Below, one piece after another: positions 1-12,555 of a stretch of 64,000 bases of DNA. How positions within the stretch are numbered: position 1 is the first letter of the stretch; every line of letters begins with the position of its first letter. Made by a program: the position numbers and the translations under genes. A model generated the notes under the pieces. It worked only from the letters and a program-made list of their open reading frames with translations. It did not search any database and was not told where the DNA came from. Source of the stretch: Myrica gale (lineage: Eukaryota; Streptophyta; Magnoliopsida; Fagales; Myricaceae); contig OZ005615.1 in NCBI GenBank assembly GCA_963930655.1, positions 15,828,001 through 15,892,000 of the forward strand. Reading direction: 5' to 3'.

Positions 1-240
1 ATGTGATTTTTGAAAGTGCAGTAGAACGTTTGGGGCTGAAAATTGAGAAGCATCCTACTCCTTATTGAATTAGTTGGGTGAATGAAGATAATTCAGTTCT
101 AGTGAATCATCGGTGTTTAGTGAATTTCTCATTGGAAAAAAGTATGCGGACAAGGTCTGGTGTGATGTGATTTTTATGACCATTTGTCAGATATTATTAT
201 GGCGGCCATGGCTTTATGGTCGGAGTGTTTCATACGACAG
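1..240 (+). mobile_element. Ty3/gypsy polyprotein fragment (protease region)
   Basis: The translated plus strand carries motifs usual around the aspartic protease of plant gypsy polyproteins: AVERLGLKIEKHP, then KYADKVWCDV, then LLWRPWLYGRSV, which matches the common L(L/G)GRPWQYDR pattern. It is a fossil cut by the window edge on the left and is no longer an open frame. Nothing of RT or integrase follows before the LINE begins. The chromovirus lineage is likely but not provable from so short a piece. Confidence 0.65.
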
Positions 241-299
241 GTATGCTAATACTTATTCCATTATTTTTAAGGGTATGCTAATACTTCTGGGAACCTGTG
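241..299. repeat. Short direct repeat at the gypsy/LINE junction
   Basis: The 14-mer GTATGCTAATACTT occurs at 241 and again about 33 bases later. It lies between the gypsy fragment and the start of LINE-like sequence. It may be a local duplication made at integration. Nothing else is visible here. Confidence 0.4.
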
Positions 300-524
300 T
301 CTTCAGGCTTTTGTCTCGTTAATATGACCGCTTGTACTTTCCTCCGCTGTTTTTACTGGGCCACTCCTCCTGCCGCCTATACAGGTCGGGCGACGATGTC
401 TTTTCTATTTCTACCTCGGTTGGCATGTTGGGTGTTGCTGCATTTATATCTTCGACCCCCTCTTCCTTGGTCGTACCATCCTCTCTTTGTCCTTTATCTT
501 TCCTTACACCCCCGTTTAGTTCTC

Positions 525-1210
525 ATGGATAGCTTGCGACAAGAAGTGGAGCAAATTTCACAACGCACGACGGAGCTTAACTGGAGTTCAGACAATCCTC
601 AAGAGATGACCCCCTCGACCGAAGTTGTTGAGATCGCAGAAAGTGTTTTGGTGGGGCGTATCATCTCCCATATGCATATGCCAGTCCATGTTATCCGTGG
701 TATTCTTAGTAAAGCATGGGCTTTTGAGCCCAAGCTGGACGTGGAAGAACTTGCTGCAAATACCTTCATTTTCGAGTTTAGCTCGAAGCTCAACCGGGAC
801 AAGGTGCTGGACCGTCAACCATGGACTGTCAAGGGATATGCTCTCATCCTCAAAGTTTGGTTGGCTGGTTGTACTTGGCAGGAGATCGACCTCATGACGT
901 TCCAGGTTTGGATCCAAATTCATGGGCTTCCCTTTGAACGCTCCAATGAAAATACAACTCAGGCTATCATGCAGACGGTAAGAGAGGTGTTGGTGATCGA
1001 GGGCAAGAAGGAGAAGAAGATTTGGTGTGTACCCTATATTCGTGTTAAGGTTTTAATTGACTCACGAAAACCTCTCCCGGCTGGACATCATCTGAAGCGG
1101 TCTGCAACTAAGGAGTTATGGGTCCAATTCAAATTTGAACGTCTTGCTGGGTTTTGTTCTGCATGCGGTATGATGGGTCATATGCAGTTTCTATGCTCAT
1201 CTAGTGATAC
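525..1210 (+). pseudogene. LINE ORF1, N-terminal part (DUF4283 and zinc knuckle)
   Basis: The start at ATG 525 gives MDSLRQEVEQISQ; an open frame extends upstream to 297 but looks like leader. Residues of roughly 35-150 form the DUF4283 domain found in plant L1 ORF1 proteins (FEFSSKLNRDKVLDRQPWTV, then WIQIHGLPFE). A CCHC-type knuckle follows: CSACGMMGHMQFLC. ORF1 proteins of this class bind LINE RNA as part of the retrotransposition particle. The frame is cut right after the knuckle by the LTR at 1211, and the rest of ORF1 resumes at 8394. The N-terminal part itself looks open and well preserved. Confidence 0.85.
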
Positions 1211-3641
1211 TGTGAGACCCTGTATTTCCTTGAAAATCTCTAAGTAGAAAAATCATGGTATATAAGTCTATAGTTATGAAATCATGTCGAGCTAATAAAT
1301 TATCTTGTATTCTTGATTAGGTAATCTTAATCACCATTAGGTAGTTTTAATTATCATTAGAGAAATTAAGCGATAAGTTATTAGGTATATAAGATAGCTT
1401 GATATAGAATTTAAAAGATAAGTTAGTGTGTTTATTAAAGAAATATGTTAGTGAGCTTATCATAGTGAAAAGCTAATGCATTTATAAAAGAGATAAGCTA
1501 ATGTGCTTATCATAGTGATAAGCTAGTGTGTTAATGGAGATAAGCTATTGTTTTTATCTAGAGATAAGTTGATATACCTTATATGGTGATAGGCTAGAGT
1601 GCATATAGTGGTGATAAGTCAATGTACCTATGTGATAAATGGTAGGTGAAATGAAAAGAAAAGAAATAAAGTGGAGAGCAAGGTAGTCTACGTGAAAGGC
1701 AAGGAGCAATTTGAAATGGCTATAGATGATTCACGTGAAGGCTTTTGTGAAGAGACAAAGCAATTAAGTGACTTGAAGAAGATAGGACAAGAGACCTTGT
1801 CAACCGCCCATGGTAGCCAATAGTATTGGGCGTTATTAACAAAGTTCTCCTTTCCCTTGGACATGAAATGATCCAAGTTCACCCCTCACACACTTCTTCA
1901 CGCCCTGCCTCCCCACTCAGCCTTTTGGTCGAATAATATAGAGAGTAGACCAAACAAAGTTCTTTTCTCCTTCACGTGTTAGCCTCTCCCAACCTCATTT
2001 GAATTCACTCCTCACCATTTCACTCGCTCAACCTCTCCCCATTTTCAGCTTGTTCTCTTGGCCGAATCTCCCTCTTTTGCTCAGCTCTTACTTTTCTTCT
2101 CTTGCGGCCGAATCTTCCCCTTGCTCAGTCCACTTTCCTTTTGACAGAAACACACACCATTTCAGCATAGCTCTTCCTCTTGGCCGAACCACTTCAAGCT
2201 TTAAGCTTTGTCCTTGTTCTTTCTTCAAGCTTTTTCCAGCAGCTGCTCTCCTCCTTTTCCCTCACCTCAAGCTTCCATCTCAGCACCTACTAAACACCTT
2301 TCTCAGCCATTGAAGCCATCATAGTGGGAGGAACCTAAAGCTTAGGAGTAGTGAAGTTTCTAGTGAAAGCCGAGTGTTATAGTTGGAGATATATTTTGTT
2401 TTGCATGTGCTGTTTTAATTGTTTTTCTCCATAGTTTCTGACCTTAGATACTTTTCTGCTAGGTCCTCTCTTCCCTAATCAGCTTGTGTTCAACACCAAG
2501 GTAAGGCCGAATGTGATTAGTAGTGAAAATGTTCATGGCCGAACCTTGCATGTCCTGTTTCTCTTTGATTTGGCCTATATATCTTACTGTCATTTTGTAT
2601 ATAATTGTTAGATCTAATAGGTTGGGTCTGCTGGAATTAATTTTGTGATGTGGTTGATGGAGGAAGGGATTATTTGAAGGTGGAATGTATTCTTGCTTGA
2701 GAACCTCATGCATGTTTGAGTTTGGTGCAGATCTGGACATTTCATGATGATTAGCACCTCCTAGGTTGTGAGTTTAGTTGCTGGAGGTTGACATTATATG
2801 TATGGATGACATGCACATAGGTGGTTGGTGGCCGAATGGCTTAGAAGTGAAATCTAGGTTGATGGCCGAATGATTGGAGTTAAGGAACCCTAGGCCGAAT
2901 GATTGGAGTTAAAATCACTATATAGATCAAGATTGAAGGTTCATTAATGACATTATGAGTGTTAAGTTAAAATGGAAAGAAACCCTAGGTAAAACCGGAT
3001 TAGCAAGTGAGAAATTGATTGCAAGTACACATGTACCTAAGGCCGAATATATGGATGTGTTTACGGTGTGATGTAAACTTAAATATCATATACTTAGAAG
3101 GATGCCTGGGGTTTGGATAGTAGATGGAGTAATCATGGATTAGCCATGATTAGTGTTGGATAAGATGAGTTAGTTAATTAACTAAGATTGGCCTTGATGC
3201 ATGAGATATAGAATATGTCAAGCTTGGATTTTAGCACCATATAATCGATTGCAAGCCATGTAATTAAGTTAATTAGGGCTTTGGACAACAACATATCTAA
3301 GTGATTAGTGTGAAATGAAGTAGATCAGCAAATCTATAGAGGACAAGAGGTTAAGTTAGTGGAATTAGATGGAGTTAGACCTTACGAGTTGCTGTTTTGA
3401 ACTTAGGATTCTATAATGTTATGATAATTATTTTTCTCAAGTGTTTTATGTAAGTTTCTAAAGTGATCCTTTGAAAATAAAATTGTATTTTCACAAGTGT
3501 ACTTTTGGAAAAAACGAACTAATTTCAAGTATTTTTCTTTGTGTGTTTATGTGATTAATTCCTAAGTATCTAAGTGTGATAATTGAATCGCTTGTAGGCG
3601 AAGCACCTTCTCATAATCAAGAGAACCAAGGTAAGTGGATT

Positions 3642-6600
3642 GTAAGTGTCATGCCCCGAACGCCATCCCGCAGGGACCGTGACAGCCGCGAGCATTCCCC
3701 GGGAACACTCCAGCGCTTACATTAACTCTTACAGCGGAATTTTTTTTTGTATACACATCGGAAGACTCACTCAGGAACCACATGTTGGCTGAGATACAAG
3801 CTCAATGAACATAACCCCTTGGTGAACGAATTATAACTCATAAAAGTCTTTACATTGCATCTTATTCGCAAACTTATACAAAACGTAATAGGGCAACATA
3901 CTGCCACTCAAATCAAACCAGCACTCACTAGTGCTAACTCGGAGTTCACCAATTCCGACTCCAACTCCCGAACTCCTAGGATTTCTACGTGAGATAATCC
4001 TCTGCTCCCCAATTTTCTTGTGGATCTGGAATGATACGTTTAAAAAAACTATGAGTCGAAAGACTCAATAAGGAACAAACTGATAAAACATGGCTTTGAA
4101 AACATACTTACTTCAATACATTGTAGATTTAAGAAAAGAAATGCATAACTGTAAGTCATGAGATAGTGCATAAAAACCATGATGCATATGCGTGCTCCGT
4201 GATGCACATGTCATGCACTAAAATCTCTTGCCACTCTTGGCCTTTTCAAATGCATTTCAAATCTCTTGCCACTCTTGGCCTTTTCATAAACATTTCAAAT
4301 CTCTTACTGTGGGCTCGCTCCATTTGACCCCATGAAGTCAGGGTTGTGCTGTTCCCATCGGAACTGTCTCCCATCCCTTGGAGACTTAACATCTGGTCGA
4401 GCTAGCCCGTAGTTGCCCCAGGCCTGATGGCTAGACACGACCCATAAGAGGTGCCACACCTTCTCGAGTAACGTTCCTCGGTGTGGTTGCACATACCTCA
4501 AGGACTTACCCAACCTTCTCGATCAACGTCCCTCGGTATGGGCGTCTTAGGTTTCATCCATCCATCCATCCTTCTCGATCAACGTTCCTCGGTATGGATG
4601 ATAAACCTCACTTAACTTGGTACGGAACCAACCAAAGCCCCCCCGGGCTTAATCATAACAAAATTTTTTTTTCATTTGCATAAAACAACTTTTCATGTTT
4701 CTATGCAATGAACATGCCATGCCACACTTGAAAACATCGTAATTTCATTTGCATCAAAACGTCTCTCATGCGTTCATGCAAATGATTATGCTATGACATA
4801 TTCGAAACATCATGCGTACTCGAAACATTCTTTATGCACAATACATGTCACTTATATTAAAAACATCTTGTCATGCACAATAAAACATGCAGTGTATCAT
4901 TCCAGTTTTCCAAATCGGGTAAGATTCACTTATAGTACTCCTTGCAACCTTCTCGGTTCTCACTTGTCTCTTTGCGTACAAGGAATAAGTTCGATTCTCA
5001 ATATGCTGAGTATACGTGAAATTGTATTAACACGCTTCGGTTCTATGAACTATTCGAGGAAACCTATCGTGAAATCCACTAAGGAATGAATAGTGATAAT
5101 TAAGTACTTAACTTAATCTTAACGATATAATATAGTTGCTGAATTTCTCTTAGTCTAATTGAACCTCTTGTTCACCTCTTACCCTTGAACTCCCCGTCCA
5201 TCGCAACGGTTTCAAACAACAACTATATATATTTATTTCGATATTGTAGATTTATACTTTGCCTTAATTCTTTTAATCGCTTAATATCTTATTTAATCTT
5301 TTACTTTCTACTTATTAAACTTAGGTTATTGAATTACTTAATTCTATTGCAATATATTTCTATTCACATTTAGGACTCTAATCAACAAACCAATTGATTT
5401 AAGATTAAATCTTGATCTTTCTTTTATTTCATGTATTCGATTAAATCTTTACATTAATCAATCACTAACCTTAATCATAATTAACTCTTGGCTTGACATT
5501 AGATCATTATGCAACCCGAAAATATAGGTTATTTGTTCACCATAAGTTTCGGCCAATCCTAATTAAATCTTCAATCTATACTTAACACCACAAAGTTTTG
5601 CTAATTCTTTTAATCCGAATCTTTAAGCCTATTATCTATGTTTTTCTCTTACTAATATGACGTGTTTTATGATTGAGCTTAAATCTTCTAACCCATTTGG
5701 CCATAACCCTAATTTTATTTATCCACCACAAGTAATTATAATCTTATTTATAGGGTTGCTATTAGGGTTCCACTTATTAGGTCATTCGACCATGTACTAT
5801 TTTAAGCATTCCTTGTCTAAGTTTTCTTCTCCAATGGTGATCCCATCCTCCATTTTCAGATTCACAACCTAGGATCTACCAATCACAACACAACTTCTAG
5901 ATCTAGCACAATGCCATATTCGGCCAACACACATGTTCATAGAATGATTAGCCCTTTCGATTTGCATGCAACCTATTATATATCAAGACCTGCCCATATG
6001 CATGTGTTCACCACTTTTTATACATATCATGGCCATTCATCAAATTGACATTTAACAAAATAATATTTGAAGATCCAACACCTATAAGTTTCGGCCAACA
6101 CCAAAAATCACAACCCTTAATGGCAAAACTTGCATCATGCATACCTTTTGCATTTTAAGACCATACTAGCATGCATTGTTCATCCTTTAACATCTTTCTA
6201 ACATTTAAGTTCGGATCTCATTCTCATATAGCTAGATCTAACATTATAACTTAAGGTTGGTCTCATAATCTCAAGATCTAACAAAACCAAGGTACCAACT
6301 CAAAACCAACCAAGAGATATTCGGCCTACATCATTTTTTAGAACTAACAACCCACATCTTTGGCCTTAACTTGATGATTAACACAAGCCTTGAGTACCTA
6401 GCACAATAAAATACCTTAGGCAATGACAATTGACATGAGGTGTTTGAAAATGACAAGAGAGAGAAGGAAGAAAAATAAAGGGGTGAAAGGGGGATGCATT
6501 GGCCGATCACTTCATGACTTTTTCTCTTCTTTTTGGCTTTTGAATTTCTCTCACATCCCACTTTGTCTCCTCAAGCTATGTCCCACGTGAATTCCTTCCC

Positions 6601-7524
6601 CTTGCATTTGATTTTCTCTCATTTCTCTTCCATTGAATTGTCTTGTCACATAAATGCTCTCTTATCACTTCTTACAACTCACATGGGTTCACCACTTTGG
6701 CTTTCACTCCTACGTAAATTGTCACCTCTTGGTTTGCTTTTTGTTTAGTTCAATTATGATGTTTGGTTAAAATGCAACTAACTTAGTTACTCACACAACT
6801 AACTTTCTAGTTACTCTCACAACTAACTTTCAATTTAGTTACTATTTCACCTAACTTATCTCCTATAAGCTCTCTAGCTTATCTAGTTCAATTACATAGC
6901 TTATCACCTCATAAGCATAACAACTTATCTCAAGATAATGGCTCTAGCCTATCTCTACGATAGTCACATCAACTTATTACATAAAAAGTTTCCTAGCTTA
7001 TCATCATGATAAGCAAGTGTGCTTATCATTAAAACTCTTTTAAAACTTATCATATGCCTAGTAGCTTATCATCTAATATTCTAATGATAATTCAACTACT
7101 AATTTAGGTCACATTATAAATATATATGCTACCTATTAATGACACACAAAAATATTCAAATACTTAAAAGAAATTCATGATTTTCCATTTAATTATTTTC
7201 GGTCAATATATATAAATCTTTAATCATAATTTAATTTTATGGATTATGAAATATATTAGGCAAATGAAAAATATAAATCCATAAGAGAAACTTACCTTGC
7301 AAGTTTCGGCTCTTAGGGAAACATAAAATTAAATTTGCACAAAATTTCCATAATGAAAAGAAAATTATTTGGGGAAAATTTATGAAATAAAATCTCATAT
7401 TAGTTAATGTACCTTAAACATAAAGCTTAGGTCTTATATTGGCCAAAAATATGGCCCCATAATTTAAATTAAAAGTTAATACATAGAAAAATAGCAAAAG
7501 CAAAGTTCGGGGTCTCACAGTAAG
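3642..7524 (-). mobile_element. Nested solo LTR of the same family, opposite orientation, with target duplication
   Basis: The element is 3647-7519 (3,873 bp). On the plus strand it starts TGTCATGCCCCGAAC and ends TTCGGGGTCTCACA. A perfect 5-bp duplication, GTAAG, is at 3642-3646 and 7520-7524. It sits inside the sense copy 1211-8393, so it is the younger insertion. It has no internal domain, PBS or PPT. The stretch 4310-4620 holds the family's tandem motif in antisense form (TTCTCGATCAACGT with CCTCGGT), and 4026-4905 is the inverted-repeat-bounded module described in the findings. Confidence 0.9.
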
Positions 7525-8368
7525 TGAGTAAGTGAACTTACATTTTGAAAAACTGGAATGATACGCTGCATAGTTTCATGAACAAGCATGACATTCCAAG
7601 CAAGCATGACATGACATGAGCATCGCATGATTTTATAAAAAAGATTTTTATGCAATGACATATGAGAAGTTTTATGATAAGTCAAGTCAAGTTAAGGGCT
7701 CTGGTCGGTATCGTACCATCAAGATGGACTCTCATACCGAAGGACGAATGCAAGAAGGTTGGGTAAATCCTAAAAGGTTTGTGCAACCACACTGAAGGAC
7801 AATGTGAGAAGGTGTGGACCTCCAAGGGTCGTATCAAGCCATCAGGCCTGGGGCCACTTCAAGGGCTAGTTCGACCAAATGTAATGTCCCCAAGGGTACG
7901 GGAGACAGTTCCGATGGGAACGCACAACCCTGACTTCAGGGGTTAAATGGAGCGTATGCAGCCCACAAATAAAGTATGAATTATTTTCAAGGACCTTGGG
8001 TCAAATTCAAGAACATGAACAAGTTTTAAGATCAAGGGCATGTGCATAATCATGGAACATGCATGTGCATCATGACATACAATTTCTCATGATATTAAAG
8101 TTCAAGTTTAAGATCATGTCTTCAAGTTAAGTTTTTCCCTTATTGAGTCCTTTTGACTCACGTTTTTAAAACTGTATCATTCCAGATGCCTCGGGTGAAG
8201 GAAGTCAGGAGGACTATCTGACCTAGAAGAAAGATGTTTATGTGTTTTGTTGTTGTGACATGATCGATGCGATCTGTCACCTGTTTATGTGTTATTCATG
8301 TATTGTGTAATTTAAGGTACTATCTTAAATTGAGGACCTTTATGAAGTTATGATGTTATGTATTTGGT

Positions 8369-8393
8369 CCCTCTCTCTCTCTCTCTCTCTCTC
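8369..8393. repeat. (CT)n microsatellite
   Basis: An uninterrupted CT run of about 25 bases closes the truncated large LTR. LINE ORF1 sequence resumes immediately after it. Confidence 0.95.
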
Positions 8394-9481
8394 GATCCTA
8401 TGTTCTTTCCGTCGTAGTAGGGCGGTGCTTTTGGAACACAAGATAGCAAGGGAAATCCGGGGTGAAGCCATCGAAGAAGCCTAGTAAGGCGGTGCTTTTG
8501 GAACACAAGGCTCCCTAGGCGGCAGGAGGTGCCCATGCTGGCGGTAGGGTGGAACCTTTGGGTATTGCGGCCTTGGGAACAACAACTCTCGAGATTGTGG
8601 TTGTCAGTACTGTGATAGAAGCTTCCTCACGAAAACTGAACTCAACGACTATCTCTGCAAGGCCAGCTGACAGGTGCATCGAAGAGTGGGCTGACGAGGA
8701 AGAACTAGAAGTGATGTTGCGGGAGTGGGACGCTGCGGCAAAGAAAAAAGGGACAACTCCTGTTCCGTTACTTAGGCACACGGTTGCGAACCAAATCCAG
8801 GGGCCTACCCGTATTGATTTGGTTGGAAAAGTGGAGGTACCGAGCGCAGGGAAAAAAGGTGGAGCCCAAGTGCAAGCGGACTTAGGAGAAGATAGCACTG
8901 GCCTTGGGCCTGACAGTGAGGAGACGGGCGAAAGCCCACTCGGCATCTCCATAATTCTCGTAACTCAGGAGTCTACTCTACAACTTTCATTGGATTCGGA
9001 CTCTACTGCCGTGTTGGACCCAAAAGACAAAGCCCCTATCCCACCGAAGCTGAGGAAAGCTCACATTCTGAAGAGAGAGGGCTATCCCTTGGGTGGAATT
9101 CCCTCTATCGATCTCAGCCCCATTTTAAACAAAAAGAGAGGATGGAAAGAAGAGAATCATCCTGGATTTGTGGTGAAGTGGTTAAGCATTGGAAGCGGTG
9201 ATGACACACCCACTCTACTCGAAGTGAATGTACACAGTCCTCTTCGTAACGTCTGCAAATTCACCATTCATAAGCCTAAGCAGGCTACCATAAAGGGCCC
9301 AACAAGGAAGAGTCAGAAGAGCAGTAAGGCTGTAGTTTCTTCATATCCAGGTTTGACGACTTCATCAGAACCAACCCTGCGTGATGAGGAGAAGGCAGAT
9401 AATCATTTCCTCATGGTTGGGGCGGCAGGTTTGCACCCGTCCCCCTTCCACCATGAAAAACTTATTTTGGACTTGTCGTGA
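8394..9481 (+). pseudogene. LINE ORF1, C-terminal part
   Basis: This continues ORF1 downstream of the LTR insertion. The main open frame, from about 8549 to the stop at 9479-9481, encodes a low-complexity, Ser/Thr/Lys-rich, hydrophilic tail of about 310 residues with no recognisable domain, as is usual for the variable C-terminus of plant L1 ORF1. The first 150 bases contain stops in this frame. They also carry a 26-base direct repeat, GGCGGTGCTTTTGGAACACA and flanking bases, near 8417 and 8482 (spacing about 65 bases). ORF1 overlaps the ORF2 start by 29 bases. Confidence 0.65.
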
Positions 9482-12400
9482 CTTTGGTCGAGCCACGACA
9501 ATTCGGCATTTTAGGAAGGTGGTGCGGCAACACCAACCTGAGACTCTTTGCCTGGCCAAAACCAAGTCTTAGGGGTGTGGGAGTACGTTGCGTACGATGG
9601 GGTTCAGTGATTGTTTTGAAATTCCTCTTAGGGGCACCAAAGGAGGTCTGACGGTTGCTTGGAAGCTTGGTGTTGCTTGTTCTGTTGGTTTTTGTAATGA
9701 TCATATTTTGAATCTTTTTGTTTATTCTGATCCCCCGAGCCATTGTTGGATGGTGTCTTTTGTGTATGGCCCCCCGGATTGGTTGAATAAAGATAGGTTT
9801 TGGTATGCTTTGGAATGTCATGGTTTGGATTTTGGTGGTCCATTGTTGTGCATTGGCGACTTTAACGCTGCTATGGACCAATGCGATAAATCTGGGGGAC
9901 GTAGGGTGGGTTCTTATAATTCTGGTGCTATACGGCCATTTGCCATGCGTACGGGTATGGTCGATTTGGGATTTGTGGGTAATTGTTTTACTTGGTGTAA
10001 TGGTAGACAAGGGAGAGGACTGATTCTCGAGCGGCTTGATAGAGGAATTGCCAACGGTGATTGACGAAGCTTATTTCCCCGAGCTTTGGTTAGGCATCTT
10101 CCTAGAGTGGCCTTTGACCACTCTCCTATTTTATTAGACACCTTGGCTGAGTCTAGCTTGGGTCCTCGTCCCTTCCGTTTTGAGGCCTTTTGGGCTAGTG
10201 ACAGTCGAAGTCAGAGGGTGGTGGTAGAAGCGTGGAAATATGATCGAAGCGGCTCGCTGGCATATGCTTTGTGTCACCATCTTAAGACAACCAAGGATGC
10301 TTTACGAATGTGGAACAAGGAGGTATTCGACAACATTCATTCCAAAATTCACCATTTTAAGAGGAGCTGAATTTTATTCAGGGAAGTGGTAACTTCCCTT
10401 ATTTACAGCGTGCTGAACGAGAGGTCCATATAAAGCTCTTGCAAGCTCGGAAGGAGGAGGAGTCCTTTTGGAAGCAAAAATCTCGGGTAACTTGGCTCAC
10501 TATCCCTGATTTAAATACTAAATTTTTTTTATTTGTCTACTATTATTAGAAGCCGACAAAATACAATTGATGCTCTTAAATCGGACGCTGGAGATTGAAT
10601 TCATAACCAGGAGGAGATAAGCAGCCACATTCAATCTCATTTTGAGGGGCGCTTTGCCCGTACTCATACTTAGTATCCTCAAGGATTAAATGGGCTAATT
10701 CCTGAACTCATCACTGAGGAGGACAATGACATGCTATGCTCAGTTCCTGATGACTTAAAGATTTGGAGGGCTGTTCAAAGTTATGGTTCTTCCAAAGCAC
10801 CTGGGCCGGATGGCTTTACAACTTTGTTTTATCAGAAGTATTGGAGTATTGTCAAACTGGAGGTGATCAAGATGGTGCGTCATTTTTTTGAAAACGGATA
10901 TCTTCTTCGTCAGTTGAACCATTCCATTATAGTGCTTATTCCGAAACTTGAGAACCCGAGCTCTATAGGTCAGCTTGTGCAATGTCAATTATAAGATTAT
11001 CTTGAAAATCTTATCAACTCGGCTGAAGGTGGTCTTACCCAAGTTAATTTCGGGAAACCATAATGCTTTTGTCCCTAATAGAAGCATCCACAAAAATCTT
11101 ATTTTGGTTCATGAGCTCATGCATACTCTGAAAAGAAAGCAAGGTCGGGGAGGGCTTATTGTGGCAAAAATTGACATGGAAAAGGCCTATGACAAGGTGG
11201 ATTGAGGCTTTCTAATGGAAATCCTTAAATGCTTTGGATTTTCAGCGACCTGGCGACAATGGATTTTACAGTGCGTCTCCACAGTGTCATTCTCTATTTT
11301 ATTAAGTAGGTCACCACATGGGATGTCTAGACCAAGTCGGGGTTTGCGACAAGGGGACCCTTTGTCTCCCTTTCTTTTTGTCCTAGTTACGGAGGTCCTC
11401 CCATAAATGTTGCACAAGGAAGAAACGGCTAATCGCATCCATGGTATTCGTATTGCTAGGCATGCTCCTCCAATCTCTCATCTTCTATTTGCAGATGATG
11501 TGATGTTATTTTGCAGGGCTAATGGGAGAGATGTAGCAACGCTGCACCATTGCCTATCCACTTTTGTGATATGGTTTGGACAACTCATCAATTCTCAAAA
11601 ATCTTACTTACACTTCAGCCGCAACATGAGTCAAACTGCCAAGGATGCTGTTACTAATATCATGCGGTTACAACATGGCCAGCAGGGGGTAGTTACTTGG
11701 GTTTACCTTTGTGCATTCCAAGATCTCGTAGTCAGGCGTGTCACGACCACAAAGCGAAGATCAACAAGCACGTCCCAGGGTGGAAAGCCAAATCTTTGTC
11801 ACAAGCTGGGTGTACTGTCCTTATTCAGGGTGTAGCTGCTGCCTTACCTACTCACTATATGGCGGTTTTCATGTTGCCGAAAGGCGTCCTTCAATCCATT
11901 GATACCCGTCTCAAGAAATTTTGGTGGGGATTTGATGATGATCATCAACGACACTTTCATCACAAAGCATGACAGGTTATTTGTACGCCTAAAGATCAGG
12001 GTGGTTTGAGTCTTCGTAGCATGGAGGACACTAACAGGGCTCTGTTGGCTAAGTTAGGGTGGAATATGCTCAGTAACCGAGATCTTCTTTGGGTGAGAGC
12101 TCTTGAGGCTAAGTATTGTAGGCGTTCTAATTTCCTATATGCTCCTGCGTCTGGGGGAGTGTCTTCGATATGGCGTAGTATTTTGCAGGTTCGCGATATT
12201 ATTTCAGCGGAGTTTTGTTGGAAAATAAGAGGGGGGATGCGATTAATATTTGGTGTGACCTTTGGATACCTAGTGTGGCAGGTTTTGTTCCGAAAATTCT
12301 GTCTGGAGCCCAGTCAGTCGGGGGTGAATATAATGAAGGATTTAATTTGGGTGAATACTCATACCTGGAATGAGAGCCTTATTCGTCACATTTTTGACCC

Positions 12401-12555
12401 CCCTCAGCTGATGCAATTATTAACATTCTGCTCACTCCCAGCCCCATTATTGATGTTCCCCTCTGGATCCATAATAGCAAGGGTGTTCTTACTGCCAAAT
12501 CTGCCTGTAATTTTATTCCAAATAGTAGGGGATCTGGTTCTAGCCGTTTGGCCAA
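9453..12555 (+). pseudogene. LINE ORF2 (APE endonuclease and reverse transcriptase), degenerate
   Basis: The likely start is ATG 9453 (MKNLFWTCRDFGRATT), overlapping the ORF1 stop. The endonuclease region (9453 to about 10150) keeps GDFNAAM and LDRGIAN, but the usual SETK active-site motif reads AKTK, losing the catalytic Glu, and SDHSP reads FDHSP. The RT region (about 10750-11850) keeps APGPDGF, the palm segment IDMEKAYDKV, GLRQGDPLSPFLF and the catalytic LFADD. Beyond 12000 lies the connection segment (KLGWNMLSNRDLLWVRALEAKY) and the start of the zinc-binding RT domain. In-frame stops occur for example after the endonuclease (about 10062), after the palm motif (about 11203) and after the RQGDP block (about 11403). 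The sequence runs into copia near 12555. Confidence 0.85.

Larger units (their letters stand above)
1211..8393 (+). mobile_element. Large solo LTR (gypsy-type, sense copy) inserted in LINE ORF1
   Basis: It begins TGTGAGACCCTG, matching the TGTGAGACCCCG ends of its relatives in this window. It is flanked by GATAC (1206-1210) and GATCC (8394-8398), a probable 5-bp target duplication with one difference. Without the nested copy 3647-7519 it is about 3.3 kb. The expected 3' tail of about 100 bases ending in GGGGCGTGACA is missing, and the copy stops in a CT run. It has no PBS, PPT or coding region, so it is a solo LTR fossil. Ends of the form TGTRAxACCC...GGGTGTGACA are usual for chromovirus (Tekay/Del-like) LTRs; the lineage is an inference. 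Repeated GGCCGAAT and TTCGGCC motifs lie in the first half. Confidence 0.75.
300..12555 (+). mobile_element. L1-type LINE, interrupted by a large LTR insertion
   Basis: This is a non-LTR retrotransposon in plus orientation with the usual plant L1 order: 5' leader (about 300-524), ORF1 (525-1210 and 8394-9481), and ORF2 with APE endonuclease and reverse transcriptase (9453 to about 12555). The 7.2-kb block 1211-8393 is a later insertion into ORF1. The 3' end, including the rest of the RT zinc-binding domain and any poly(A), is lost where copia sequence begins near 12555. Several in-frame stops and frame changes in ORF2 show it is inactive. The left boundary is approximate, because no target duplication can be defined without the 3' end. 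Confidence 0.8.

Noticed and set aside
297-524. In-frame extension of LINE ORF1 upstream of 525
   Set aside because: The extra residues are rich in Leu, Pro and Cys without domain similarity; MDSLRQEVEQ at 525 is the natural start.
1999-2313. A 104-codon open frame in the first large LTR
   Set aside because: Ser/Leu/Phe-rich text comes from CT-rich LTR DNA. Other copies of the LTR do not keep the frame.
9462-10010. A 182-codon minus-strand frame opposite the LINE endonuclease
   Set aside because: It is a shadow of ORF2; the plus strand carries clear endonuclease motifs.
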